Positions 43,919-52,749 of a stretch of 64,000 nucleotides of DNA are shown piece after piece (the first letter of the stretch is position 1; each line of letters starts with the position of its first letter). The translations under genes were made by a program, and so were the position numbers. Location: assembly GCA_944319745.1 (NCBI GenBank), contig CALUET010000023.1, positions 186,001 through 250,000 on the forward strand, written 5' to 3'. The notes under the pieces are model-generated. The model worked only from the letters and a program-made list of their open reading frames with translations, was not told the DNA's origin and did no database searches. The stretch comes from an uncultured Phocaeicola sp. (GTDB lineage: Bacteria > Bacteroidota > Bacteroidia > Bacteroidales > Bacteroidaceae).

Positions 43919-43933
43919 TAGAATATTTTTAGT

Positions 43934-44920
43934 ATGGCAAATAAATTGATTGTTTCATTGTCTCCCCATGTGCATAACGGCGACAGCGTGCAAAGAAACA
44001 TGTACGGGGTGATGATTGCTTTGATACCGGCTTTGCTTGTATCGTTTTATATGTTTGGCTTGGGAGCCGTAATTGTTTCACTCACTTCGGTGGCCTCTTG
44101 TCTCTTTTTCGAATGGGCAATTACGAAATTTATTCTAAAGCGGGAACGGACTACAATAGCAGACGGTTCGGCAGCTTTGACCGGCCTTTTATTGGCTTTT
44201 AATCTTCCTTCGAATCTTCCATTGTGGATTATTGTGATAGGCGCCCTTGTGTCTATTGGAATCGGGAAGATGACTTTCGGAGGTTTAGGCTGTAATCCGT
44301 TTAATCCGGCGCTGGTGGGACGTGTGTTCCTGCTGATCTCTTTTCCGGTGCAGATGACGTCTTGGCCGGTTACCGGGCAGCTTTTAAGTTATACCGACGC
44401 GGAAACGGGAGCAACTCCTTTGGCCTTGATGAAACAAGCCATTCACGGTGATACGGAAGCATTAGGAAAATTGCCCGATACGTTGGATTTGTTTTTGGGA
44501 AATAACCCGGGATGTCTCGGAGAAGTCAGTGCCCTGGCTTTGCTGATAGGCTTGTTTTATATGCTGTGGAAGAAGATAATTTCCTGGCATATCCCGGTGT
44601 CTATCCTGGTAACCGTATTTGTTTTCTCCGGTTTGATGCATTGGGTCGATCCGGACACGTACGCTTCTCCGCTGGTTCATCTGTGTACGGGAGGATTAAT
44701 GCTGGGAGCAATTTTTATGGCAACCGATTATGTTACGTCACCCATGTCGCATAAAGGAATGATTCTTTACGGTGTATGCATCGGATTCCTTACGGTTGTC
44801 ATCCGTTTGTTCGGCGCATATCCCGAAGGAATGTCTTTTGCTATTCTCATAATGAACGCATTTACGCCGCTGATTAATGCCTATTGTAAACCAAAACGTT
44901 TCGGGGAGGTTAAAAAATGA
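43934..44920 (+). CDS. rnfD: Rnf complex subunit D, flavinylated membrane subunit
   Basis: An integral membrane subunit of 328 residues with about nine helices, related to NqrB. The covalent-FMN motif of the family is seen as ETGATPLALMK, with Thr161 as the expected attachment residue. The segment GGLGCNPFNPALVGRVFLLI is a strong family signature. Its stop overlaps the rnfG start by four bases (ATGA), so the two are translationally coupled. Confidence 0.96.
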   Translation: MANKLIVSLSPHVHNGDSVQRNMYGVMIALIPALLVSFYMFGLGAVIVSLTSVASCLFFEWAITKFILKRERTTIADGSAALTGLLLAFNLPSNLPLWIIVIGALVSIGIGKMTFGGLGCNPFNPALVGRVFLLISFPVQMTSWPVTGQLLSYTDAETGATPLALMKQAIHGDTEALGKLPDTLDLFLGNNPGCLGEVSALALLIGLFYMLWKKIISWHIPVSILVTVFVFSGLMHWVDPDTYASPLVHLCTGGLMLGAIFMATDYVTSPMSHKGMILYGVCIGFLTVVIRLFGAYPEGMSFAILIMNAFTPLINAYCKPKRFGEVKK

Positions 44921-45537
44921 ATAAGTTGGATTCCTCATTGAAAAACATGGTTCTTTCCCTTACTGGCTTTTCTGTGCTGGCAGGAGCCTTGTTGGGTTTG
45001 GGAAATTATGTGACAAAAGAACCGATAGCCCGGGCTCAAGCAAAAATATTAAGCGACGCCATAGCTGTAGTTGTGCCGGGTTTTGACAACAATCCGGTGG
45101 AATCTTCAGAAAAGGTGGAGATGAATGGCGTAACTTATACGATTTATAAGGCAACCAAAGCCGGGGAATCGATCGGAGCAGCGGTAGAATCTTCGGTAGA
45201 CGGCTTCGGAGGAAAATTAACGGTGCTGGTGGGTTTCGATAAAGACGGGAATATTCTCGATTATTCGTTGTTGAGTCATTCTGAAACGCCGGGATTGGGT
45301 TCGAAAGCCGACGGGTGGTTTAAGAAAGGAGCTAAAGGAGATATTATAGGAAAGAATCCGGGAGAGACTCCGTTGACGGTGAGCAAAGACGGAGGAGATG
45401 TCGATGCAATAACTGCTTCCACGATAACTTCTCGTGCTTTTCTCGCAGCCGTGAACAATGCTTATGCAGCCTATAAGGAAAAACAAACAGATGCTGTAAG
45501 TGGTGCCACTACGAAAAGCGGGAAAAAGAATGAATAA
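44917..45537 (+). CDS. rnfG: Rnf complex subunit G, FMN-binding
   Basis: A 206-residue single-span subunit with a periplasmic FMN_bind domain, related to NqrC. The membrane helix is LSLTGFSVLAGALLGLGNYV. The domain carries HSETPGLGSKADGWF and the expected flavinylation region DAITASTITSRAF (Thr169 in TAST, not the usual SGAT). A second motif, DAVSGATTKSG (Thr198), lies in the C-terminal tail and matches SGAT[ST] exactly. Which Thr carries FMN is not clear. It starts inside the last codons of rnfD. Confidence 0.93.
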   Translation: MNKLDSSLKNMVLSLTGFSVLAGALLGLGNYVTKEPIARAQAKILSDAIAVVVPGFDNNPVESSEKVEMNGVTYTIYKATKAGESIGAAVESSVDGFGGKLTVLVGFDKDGNILDYSLLSHSETPGLGSKADGWFKKGAKGDIIGKNPGETPLTVSKDGGDVDAITASTITSRAFLAAVNNAYAAYKEKQTDAVSGATTKSGKKNE

Positions 45538-45561
45538 CATTAAAGAGGAAAGGAGCATCTT

Positions 45562-46152
45562 ATGAATAATTTTAAAGTATTGATGAACGGGATTGTCAGG
45601 GAGAATCCTACATTTGTTCTTCTTTTAGGTATGTGTCCGACCTTAGGAACTACTTCTTCTGCCATCAATGGTATGGGAATGGGACTGGCCACTATGTTCG
45701 TTTTAATCTGTTCGAATGTGGTAATCTCTTCGATAAAAAATTTAGTCCCCGACATGGTTCGCATCCCGATATTCGTTGTTGTCATTGCTTCATTTGTATC
45801 TTTGCTGCAAATGTTGATGCAAGCTTACACTCCCGATCTGTATGCTAAGCTCGGTTTATTTATTCCTTTGATTGTAGTGAACTGCATCTTGTTGGGAAGA
45901 GCCGAGGCATTTGCCGCCAAAAACACTCCGCTTCCTTCTTTCTTCGACGGATTGGGTATGGGACTGGGCTTCACCATTGCTCTTACTTTATTGGGAGGTG
46001 TGCGTGAGTTTTTAGGCACAGGTAAATTGTTTAACATCGAAATTATGCCGGAACAATGCGGAATGTTGATCTTTGTATTGGCTCCCGGTGCATTTATTGT
46101 ATTGGGCTTTTTGATTGCCATTGTGAATCGTTTAAAGAAAATTAACTCGTAA
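45562..46152 (+). CDS. rnfE: Rnf complex subunit E
   Basis: An integral membrane subunit of 196 residues with about six helices, related to NqrD and RnfA. Typical segments are ENPTFVLLLGMCPTLGTTSS and LGRAEAFAAKNTPLPSFFDG. It has the paired-cysteine-bearing half helices that are thought to form the intramembrane iron centre together with RnfA (Cys in GMCPTL and VNCILLGR). It lies 24 bases after rnfG. Confidence 0.95.
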   Translation: MNNFKVLMNGIVRENPTFVLLLGMCPTLGTTSSAINGMGMGLATMFVLICSNVVISSIKNLVPDMVRIPIFVVVIASFVSLLQMLMQAYTPDLYAKLGLFIPLIVVNCILLGRAEAFAAKNTPLPSFFDGLGMGLGFTIALTLLGGVREFLGTGKLFNIEIMPEQCGMLIFVLAPGAFIVLGFLIAIVNRLKKINS

Positions 46153-46165
46153 ATAAGATCATTGT

Positions 46166-46768
46166 ATGGAATATATCTTGATATTTATCACCGCTATTTT
46201 TGTGAACAATATCGTGTTGTCGCAATTTCTTGGCATTTGTCCCTTCTTGGGCGTGTCGAAAAAAGTGGAAACGGCGATGGGAATGGGAGCGGCTGTCGCA
46301 TTCGTGTTGACATTGTCTACCATTGTTACTTATATAATTCAGCGGTTTGTGCTTGAGGCTTTCGGCTTGGAGTATTTGCAAACTATCGCCTTTATACTTG
46401 TAATTGCCGCATTGGTGCAGTTGGTCGAGATTATCTTAAAGAAAGTTTCTCCCGCGCTTTATCAGGCTTTGGGCGTATTTCTTCCTTTGATAACCACGAA
46501 CTGTTGTATTTTAGGTGTCACGATTTTGGTGATTCAAAAGCAGTATGATTTGTTGACGGGCGTGGTGTATGCATTTTCTACGGCATTGGGCTTTGCTTTG
46601 GCACTCATTGTTTTTGCCGGGATACGCGAGCAATTGGCGATGGTTAATATACCGAAGGGAATGAAAGGCATGTCCATTGCACTCGTAACGGCGGGACTTC
46701 TGGCAATGGCTTTCATGGGCTTTTCGGGAGTAGATCGAGGAATTGCTTCTCTATTGGGAGTAGGATAA
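46166..46768 (+). CDS. rnfA: Rnf complex subunit A
   Basis: An integral membrane subunit of 200 residues, paralogous to RnfE and inverted in topology relative to it. The N-terminus FITAIFVNNIVLSQFLGICP and the TTNCCILGVTILVIQKQYDL segment are hallmarks. Cys residues in GICPFL and TNCCIL match the RnfE positions. It ends the complex set; galE follows after 28 bases without an obvious terminator and may be co-transcribed. Confidence 0.96.
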   Translation: MEYILIFITAIFVNNIVLSQFLGICPFLGVSKKVETAMGMGAAVAFVLTLSTIVTYIIQRFVLEAFGLEYLQTIAFILVIAALVQLVEIILKKVSPALYQALGVFLPLITTNCCILGVTILVIQKQYDLLTGVVYAFSTALGFALALIVFAGIREQLAMVNIPKGMKGMSIALVTAGLLAMAFMGFSGVDRGIASLLGVG

Positions 46769-46796
46769 TAAACAAATATAATATTAAAACATTATC

Positions 46797-47831
46797 ATGA
46801 AGGAAAGAATTTTGGTGACAGGCGGAACCGGATATATCGGTTCGCATACGGTTGTTGAGCTGCAGAATAGCGGATATGAAGTGATTATTGTAGATAATTT
46901 GTCGAACTCACGGGCAGACGTGGTCGATCGTATCGAACAGATTACAGGAGTCCGTCCGGCTTTTGAGCATGTAGATTGCTTGAATTATGCAGATTTGGAC
47001 GGGGTGTTTTCTAAATATCCCGGCATTAAGGGAGTGATTCATTTTGCAGCGAGCAAGGCAGTCGGCGAGTCGGTTCAGAAACCTTTACTCTATTATCGGA
47101 ATAATTTGGTTTCATTGATCAATATATTGGAGCTGATGTCTAAACATAATGTTCAGGCAATTATTTTTTCTTCTTCGTGTACGGTGTATGGACAGCCCGA
47201 TAAGTTGCCGGTAACCGAATCCGCTTCGATAAAAAAAGCCGAGTCTCCTTATGGCAACACGAAACAGATAAACGAGGAAATCATTTGCGATACGGTAAAA
47301 TCCGGTGCAGATATCCGCGCTATCTTATTGCGTTATTTCAATCCCATCGGTGCGCATCCTTCGGCCCTGATAGGCGAGCTTCCTTCAGGAGTTCCTCAGA
47401 ATTTGGTGCCATACCTTACGCAAACAGCAATCGGCATTCGTGAGAAACTGAGCGTTTTTGGCGATGATTATCACACCCCTGACGGCTCGTGCATCCGCGA
47501 TTATATTTATGTTGTCGATCTGGCAAAGGCTCATGTGGTAGCAATGTACCGCATCTTGCAGAATAAACAAAAGGAAAAAGTAGAGGTATTTAATATAGGA
47601 ACAGGGAAAGGGCTCTCGGTGTTGGAACTGATTCATGCCTTTGAAACGGCAACCGGAGTGAAACTTAATTATCAGATAGCGGGACGTCGTGCCGGAGACA
47701 TCGAGCAAGTTTGGGCCGATCCTGCTTATGCTAATAAAGAATTGGGCTGGAAAGCGGAAACATCCATCGAGGATACTTTGCGCTCGGCCTGGAACTGGCA
47801 ATTGAAACTTCGGGAAGAAGGCATTCAGTAA
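46797..47831 (+). CDS. galE: UDP-glucose 4-epimerase
   Basis: Interconverts UDP-glucose and UDP-galactose; a cytoplasmic extended SDR enzyme of 344 residues. The NAD motif is TGGTGYIGSHTVVEL at the N-terminus. The catalytic Ser lies in SSSCTVYGQP and the Tyr-Lys pair in SPYGNTKQINEEI. DGSCIRDYIYVVDLAKAH is another GalE signature. It is followed by a clear terminator. The position after rnfA probably reflects read-through, not function. Confidence 0.95.
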   Translation: MKERILVTGGTGYIGSHTVVELQNSGYEVIIVDNLSNSRADVVDRIEQITGVRPAFEHVDCLNYADLDGVFSKYPGIKGVIHFAASKAVGESVQKPLLYYRNNLVSLINILELMSKHNVQAIIFSSSCTVYGQPDKLPVTESASIKKAESPYGNTKQINEEIICDTVKSGADIRAILLRYFNPIGAHPSALIGELPSGVPQNLVPYLTQTAIGIREKLSVFGDDYHTPDGSCIRDYIYVVDLAKAHVVAMYRILQNKQKEKVEVFNIGTGKGLSVLELIHAFETATGVKLNYQIAGRRAGDIEQVWADPAYANKELGWKAETSIEDTLRSAWNWQLKLREEGIQ

Positions 47832-47869
47832 ACGAAATATTGACATATAAAGGAATCGTTTGTTTGTAT

Positions 47870-47902
47870 TATCCTCCGTCGAAAGTCGGAGGATATTTTT
47901 TT
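47870..47902 (+). terminator. Terminator after galE
   Basis: TATCCTCCG (47870-47878) and CGGAGGATA (47887-47895) form a perfect 9-bp stem with an 8-base loop, and seven T follow. Confidence 0.88.
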
Positions 47903-48039
47903 ATGTTTTACATAAATCCCCGGCAGATTTCAGAGAAAGGAATGTTTTGTTTTTTAACAAACCGTGTGGGCTTTTCCGTCAGACATCGGGGCGAATTATT
48001 ATTTTTGTTTAACGGAATACATCCATTTAAATAAGTCTT

Positions 48040-48047
48040 TATCTTTG
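48040..48047 (+). promoter_or_regulatory. Promoter -7 box for the MATE gene (TATCTTTG)
   Basis: TATCTTTG lies 26 bases before the start at 48074. No TTTG is seen at the usual -33 distance. Confidence 0.6.
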
Positions 48048-48073
48048 CATGCGTTTTTTGAAGGAGAAAAAGT

Positions 48074-49450
48074 ATGGCACAGTCCAAAGAAATGACGGCA
48101 GGAGCTCCGTTGCCGCTTATCTTAAATTTTACGATTCCGTTGTTATTGGGTAGTCTGCTTCAGCAGACATATTCGATGGTAGATGCCGCCATTGTAGGGC
48201 AATTCTTAGGAATAAATGCCTTGGCAGCCGTGGGCGCCAGTACATCTGTTGTCTTTCTTATATTGGGATTCTGCAATGGATGCTGCGGAGGGTTCGCCAT
48301 CCCCGTGGCACAGAAATTCGGCGCGCAAGACTATGTAACGATGCGTCGTCTGGTGGCGGTCAGCTTAAAGTTGACATGGATTCTGTCTCTTGTCCTTGCT
48401 TTGATTACAAGTTTGCTGTGTCCGTTCATCTTGCATCTCATGCAAACCCCCGATGTTATTTTTAAAGACGCATACTATTATCTGCTGATAACCTTTATCG
48501 GCATCCCTTGCACCTTCTTCTATAATTTACTGGCCAGCATCTTTCGGGCATTAGGCGACAGTAAAACACCTTTTTTATTCCTTTTGTTGTCAGCAGTGCT
48601 GAATATCATTCTCGATTTGGTGTTCATCATTGTGTTTAAATGGGGCGTTTCGGGAGCTGCCATAGCTACGGTTCTTTCGCAAGGCATTTCGGCTGTTTTG
48701 TGTTATCGTTACATGAATCGCAAGTTTGAAATACTGAAAACCACTCCGGCCGACAGGAAGTTCCGTCGGGAACTTGTCGGGCAATTGATATTTATCGGCA
48801 CGCCTATGGGACTACAGTTCTCCATCACTGCAATCGGAAGTATCATGCTTCAGAGCTCAAATAACGATTTGGGTACGGTGTGCATCGCGGCTTTTACGGC
48901 AGGTATTCGAATAAAAATGTTTTTCTTGTGCATGTTGGAAAGCTTGGGAGTCGCGATGGCCACATACTGCGGCCAGAATTATGGAGCAGGAAAGCCGGAA
49001 CGTATTTGGCAAGGAATTAAGTCGGCCGTTTTGTTGATGGTGATCTATGTAGTGGTTGTCAATGGCATTTTATGGAGTTTCTCGGATAAATTCGTACTGC
49101 TTTTCCTGGATCCTTCCGAACATGAAATCATTGATAAGGCAACTTTGTTTCTGCATGTATCGGTATCTTTCTTCCCCGTTTTGGGAATACTTTGCATTCT
49201 TCGTTATTCCATTCAGGGAGCCGGTTACACAATGCTCGCCATATTTTCCGGTGTTTCCGAAATGATTGCCCGTATTTTGGTGAGTCTCGTTGCCGTACCG
49301 TTGTGGGGCTTTTGGGCCGTTTGCTTCGGCGATCCGGTGGCATGGATATTTGCAGTTGCTTTTCTTGTCCCGGCATTCCGTTATGTCTATCACCGGCTTT
49401 TACGCATTTTGTCTAAAGAAAAATCTCGTCTGGAGAGCATTCCTGCTTGA
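48074..49450 (+). CDS. MATE family efflux transporter
   Basis: A 458-residue inner-membrane MATE exporter with 12 predicted helices, using a sodium or proton gradient to expel organic compounds. The N-terminal half begins PLPLILNFTIPLLLGSLLQQ and QTYSMVDAAIVGQFLGINAL, a typical NorM/DinF-type start. GLQFSITAIGSIMLQSSNN starts the second half. Substrates cannot be predicted. It is transcribed alone. Confidence 0.92.
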   Translation: MAQSKEMTAGAPLPLILNFTIPLLLGSLLQQTYSMVDAAIVGQFLGINALAAVGASTSVVFLILGFCNGCCGGFAIPVAQKFGAQDYVTMRRLVAVSLKLTWILSLVLALITSLLCPFILHLMQTPDVIFKDAYYYLLITFIGIPCTFFYNLLASIFRALGDSKTPFLFLLLSAVLNIILDLVFIIVFKWGVSGAAIATVLSQGISAVLCYRYMNRKFEILKTTPADRKFRRELVGQLIFIGTPMGLQFSITAIGSIMLQSSNNDLGTVCIAAFTAGIRIKMFFLCMLESLGVAMATYCGQNYGAGKPERIWQGIKSAVLLMVIYVVVVNGILWSFSDKFVLLFLDPSEHEIIDKATLFLHVSVSFFPVLGILCILRYSIQGAGYTMLAIFSGVSEMIARILVSLVAVPLWGFWAVCFGDPVAWIFAVAFLVPAFRYVYHRLLRILSKEKSRLESIPA

Positions 49451-49529
49451 AAATATCGTGCTTTTAAAACGGGGAGTTAATAAAGCATAAAAACAAAGAA
49501 CCCGTTCTTCTTGTTTACAGGATTTTGTA

Positions 49530-49561
49530 TTTTAGTGAAGATAATCTTATTTTCACTAAAA
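49530..49561 (+). promoter_or_regulatory. 32-bp inverted repeat upstream of the second GH92 gene
   Basis: TTTTAGTGAAGATAA and TTATTTTCACTAAAA are inverted copies with two central bases (TC) and one G-T position. It ends 17 bases before the GH92 start at 49579. It is AT-rich and lacks a T run after it on the plus strand, so I favour an operator or a hairpin controlling GH92 expression over a MATE terminator, but the latter is not excluded. Confidence 0.5.
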
Positions 49562-49578
49562 ACGAACACACAAAGGCC

Positions 49579-51861
49579 ATGAAAACAATGAAAAAAGTAA
49601 CTTTATTGGCCCTGTCATTTTTCTTGACGATGGGGGCCTTTTCCCAACAGAAAGACCTTGTTCAGTATGTAAATACGCTACAGGGTACAGATTCTAATTT
49701 CGGCTTGAGCCGTGGAAATACCTATCCTACGACAGCTATGCCGTATGGAATGCATGCATGGTCGGCGCAGACCGGGAAAAATGGTGACGGGTGGAAGTAC
49801 CAGTACTCGGCGGACGAGATTCGGGGATTCAGCCAATCTCATCAGTGCAGTCCCTGGGTTGGCGATTATGCCGTGTATTCTTTTATGCCGGAAGTTGGGG
49901 CGTTGGTGGTAAATGAAAACGAAAGAGGAGCTAAATTCTCGCATGCCGATGAAATAGCAAAACCACATTATTATAAAGTGACCTTCGAAAACGGTATCAC
50001 CACCGAGATGGCTCCTACGGAACGGGGCGTACATTTCCGGTTTTCTTACCCGTCGTCCCAGGATGCCTATCTCGTTATAGATGGCAATACGGCCCAGAGT
50101 GAAATACAAATCGATGTGGAAAAGAAACAAATATGCGGTTGGGTAAATAATCACCGGTTCGTAAATCATTCGGAAAACTTCCGCAGCTATTTTGTGATTC
50201 AGTTCGACAAATCTTTCGAAGATTACGGAACATGGGAGAATCAGGAGAATCAAATTTTTGAGAAGCAGGCAGCAGGTAGCGGAAAAGGATACGGGGCTTA
50301 TGTGAAATTTAAGCGGGGAGCGAAGGTACAGGCCAAGGCTGCTTCGTCATACATAAGCATGGAGCAGGCAGAAGTTACGCTGCATCGTGAACTGGGAGCG
50401 GATAAAAATGTGGAAGCTACGGTGGCACGCGGGAAAAAGACATGGAATGATTTGTTGAACCGTATCGTTGTGGAAGGCGGAACGGACGAGCAAATCCGTA
50501 CGTTTTATTCATGTTTGTTCAGGGCGAATCTGTTCTCTCGTAAGTTTTACGAGATAAAAGAGGATGGAGCGCCCTATTATTACAGTCCGTACGACGGGAA
50601 TATTTACGATGGATATATGTACACCGACAACGGTTTCTGGGATACTTTTCGCTCACAGTTCCCATTGACAAACATACTTCACCCGACGATGCAGGGAAGA
50701 TATATGAATGCTTTGCTTGCAGCACAGGAACAATGCGGATGGTTGCCCTCGTGGTCTTCACCGGGAGAATCGGGCGGTATGTTGGGAAATCACTCAATTT
50801 CTTTGCTGGCTGACGCGTGGGCCAAAGGAATACGGAGTTTTGATCCGGAAAGAGCATTGAAAGCTTATGCACATGAGGCGATGAATAAAGGTCCATGGGG
50901 CGGCGCAAACGGGCGTATTTTCTGGAAGGAATATTATCAGTTGGGCTATGTGCCTTATCCGGAATCCTTAGGCGCTACCTCCCAAACATTGGAATATGCT
51001 TACGATGATTTCTGCGCCTATCAGCTGGCCAAGATGACCGGCAACCGGTTTTATCAGGATGTTTTTTCTCGTCAGATGTATAATTACCGGAATGTTTTCG
51101 ACGCTTCTACCGGATTTATGCGCGGTAAGGCGGTAGACGGAACGTGGCAAACTCCTTTCGATCCTTTGGTGTGGGGCGGTCCTTATACCGAAGGAAATGC
51201 CTGGCATTATAATTGGTCTGTGTTTCACGACGTGCAAGGTTTGATCAATCTTTACGGGAGTGACGAAAAATTTACGCAGAAAATAGATTCGGTCTTCATT
51301 TTGCCCGGTGTCATAAAGCCCGGAACTTATGGTTTTGTGATTCATGAAATGAAAGAAATGGAGCTGGCCGGGATGGGACAATATGCCCACGGAAACCAGC
51401 CGATACAGCATTTGTCTTATCTGTACAGCTACGCCGGTCAGCCGTGGAAAACCCAGTATTGGGTGCGTCAGATACTGAATCGTCTGTATAACTCTACGGA
51501 AAAAGGCTACCCCGGCGACGAGGACCAGGGCGGTATGTCCTCTTGGTATGTGCTGAGCGCCCTGGGAATTTATGCAGTATGTCCGGGTACGGATGAGTAT
51601 GTGATAGGAAGTCCTTTGTTTAAGAAGGCAACCATTACGATGGAGAACGGCAATAAATTTGTGATTGAAGCGGAAAATAACAGTGACGAGAACGTGTATA
51701 TTCAGTCGGGAACCCTAAACGGAAGAGTGTTAGACAGGAATTATATTCGTTACGATGACATCGCCGACGGAGGAGTTCTTCACTTTGAAATGGGGAATCA
51801 GCCGAATAAAGAAAGATGTACGTCTAAGTATGCTGCTCCCTTCTCGCTGTCGAAAGAGTAA
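49579..51861 (+). CDS. GH92 alpha-mannosidase, secreted (second copy)
   Basis: A 760-residue exported family 92 exo-alpha-mannosidase. The signal peptide MKKVTLLALSFFLTMGAFSQ has no lipobox, so the enzyme is probably periplasmic. The N-domain begins LVQYVNTLQGTDSNFGLSRG. Catalytic-type motifs are YAHGNQPIQHLSYLY and PGDEDQGGMSSWYVLSALGI; the acidic set reads DED where the other copy has DD. The start at 49579 is the first that gives a signal peptide directly; upstream codons run through the 32-bp dyad. A terminator shared with the SDR gene follows. Confidence 0.92.
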   Translation: MKTMKKVTLLALSFFLTMGAFSQQKDLVQYVNTLQGTDSNFGLSRGNTYPTTAMPYGMHAWSAQTGKNGDGWKYQYSADEIRGFSQSHQCSPWVGDYAVYSFMPEVGALVVNENERGAKFSHADEIAKPHYYKVTFENGITTEMAPTERGVHFRFSYPSSQDAYLVIDGNTAQSEIQIDVEKKQICGWVNNHRFVNHSENFRSYFVIQFDKSFEDYGTWENQENQIFEKQAAGSGKGYGAYVKFKRGAKVQAKAASSYISMEQAEVTLHRELGADKNVEATVARGKKTWNDLLNRIVVEGGTDEQIRTFYSCLFRANLFSRKFYEIKEDGAPYYYSPYDGNIYDGYMYTDNGFWDTFRSQFPLTNILHPTMQGRYMNALLAAQEQCGWLPSWSSPGESGGMLGNHSISLLADAWAKGIRSFDPERALKAYAHEAMNKGPWGGANGRIFWKEYYQLGYVPYPESLGATSQTLEYAYDDFCAYQLAKMTGNRFYQDVFSRQMYNYRNVFDASTGFMRGKAVDGTWQTPFDPLVWGGPYTEGNAWHYNWSVFHDVQGLINLYGSDEKFTQKIDSVFILPGVIKPGTYGFVIHEMKEMELAGMGQYAHGNQPIQHLSYLYSYAGQPWKTQYWVRQILNRLYNSTEKGYPGDEDQGGMSSWYVLSALGIYAVCPGTDEYVIGSPLFKKATITMENGNKFVIEAENNSDENVYIQSGTLNGRVLDRNYIRYDDIADGGVLHFEMGNQPNKERCTSKYAAPFSLSKE

Positions 51862-51904
51862 GGCTTTGGCGATGAACTGCCGGAAACTTTGTGGACATTA
51901 AAGG

Positions 51905-51950
51905 AAAACGTTCCGTCATTTCCCGGAAAATGGCGGAACGTTTTTTATCT
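51905..51950. terminator. Bidirectional terminator between GH92 and SDR genes
   Basis: AAAACGTTCCG (51905-51915) and CGGAACGTTTT (51934-51944), with an inner CATTT/AAATG, form a long stem flanked by A and T runs between convergent genes. Confidence 0.87.
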
Positions 51951-51981
51951 CTTTCCGGCATGTCTTGTGCAGGACGTGGCT

Positions 51982-52725
51982 TTAGTTTCTTATGGGGAGC
52001 CGTTTCCAGATGAAAGAAGGAATCAGTCTCCATAGAAAAACAAGTACCCGGTAACGATAGTCGATGATAACGATCCGTCTCTTTTTATTCAATGCCCGGA
52101 CAATGTGCCATGCCACTTTTTCGGGTTTCATCAGCATGGGGTAATGCTTTCCGTCTCTTAAAAGGTTCGTAGCAACGAATCCCGGTCGGATGTCCGTGAA
52201 GCAGATATTCAAATGATGCATGCATGAAAGTTGTTCCAGAGCGTCAAGATAGGTGTTTTGAAAGCGCTTGGTTGCAGAGTAAGCCGGCGCAATTCCCAAA
52301 CCTTTTGTTCCGGCAATGGAACTGATAATGGCGATATGTCCTTCTCCTTTCCTTTTGAAAAAGTGAAATGCAGCGTCAATCATGCGTGTAAAGCCGGTGG
52401 CGTTTGTTTCTAACGTTTGCAGTTCGATGTCCCGATCCAGCTCGAAATTCTGATGCCCTATACCGGAACAGTGAATATACAAATCCATTCCTCCGAGTAA
52501 ATCTATAAGGGCATTAAGTTGGTTGACCGAATCAGGAGAACAGACATCAAGGGCAATTGCCCGTATGCGATCGGGGGCTTTCGCTTGAAGCTCTTTCAAC
52601 TTTTCTTCGCGACGCCCCGCTATGCCTAACATCCATCCTTCTTGTAATAGCAAAAGGGCGGTTTCATATCCAATGCCTGATGTGGCTCCCACGATGACGG
52701 CTCGTTTTGTTTGTGCAGTATCCAT
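51982..52725 (-). CDS. Short-chain dehydrogenase/reductase
   Basis: A 247-residue classical SDR oxidoreductase. The cofactor motif is VGATSGIGYETALLLLQEGW. The catalytic Ser is in IISSIAGTKGLG and the Tyr-Lys pair in PAYSATKRFQNTYL. The C-terminus is basic and hydrophobic (RVLVFLWRLIPSFIWKRL), which may associate with the membrane. It lies 24 bases after the large helicase gene and is probably co-transcribed. The substrate is unknown. Confidence 0.88.
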   Translation of the reverse strand: MDTAQTKRAVIVGATSGIGYETALLLLQEGWMLGIAGRREEKLKELQAKAPDRIRAIALDVCSPDSVNQLNALIDLLGGMDLYIHCSGIGHQNFELDRDIELQTLETNATGFTRMIDAAFHFFKRKGEGHIAIISSIAGTKGLGIAPAYSATKRFQNTYLDALEQLSCMHHLNICFTDIRPGFVATNLLRDGKHYPMLMKPEKVAWHIVRALNKKRRIVIIDYRYRVLVFLWRLIPSFIWKRLPIRN

Positions 52726-52749
52726 TGTTTCTTCCTATTAAAATTGTTG

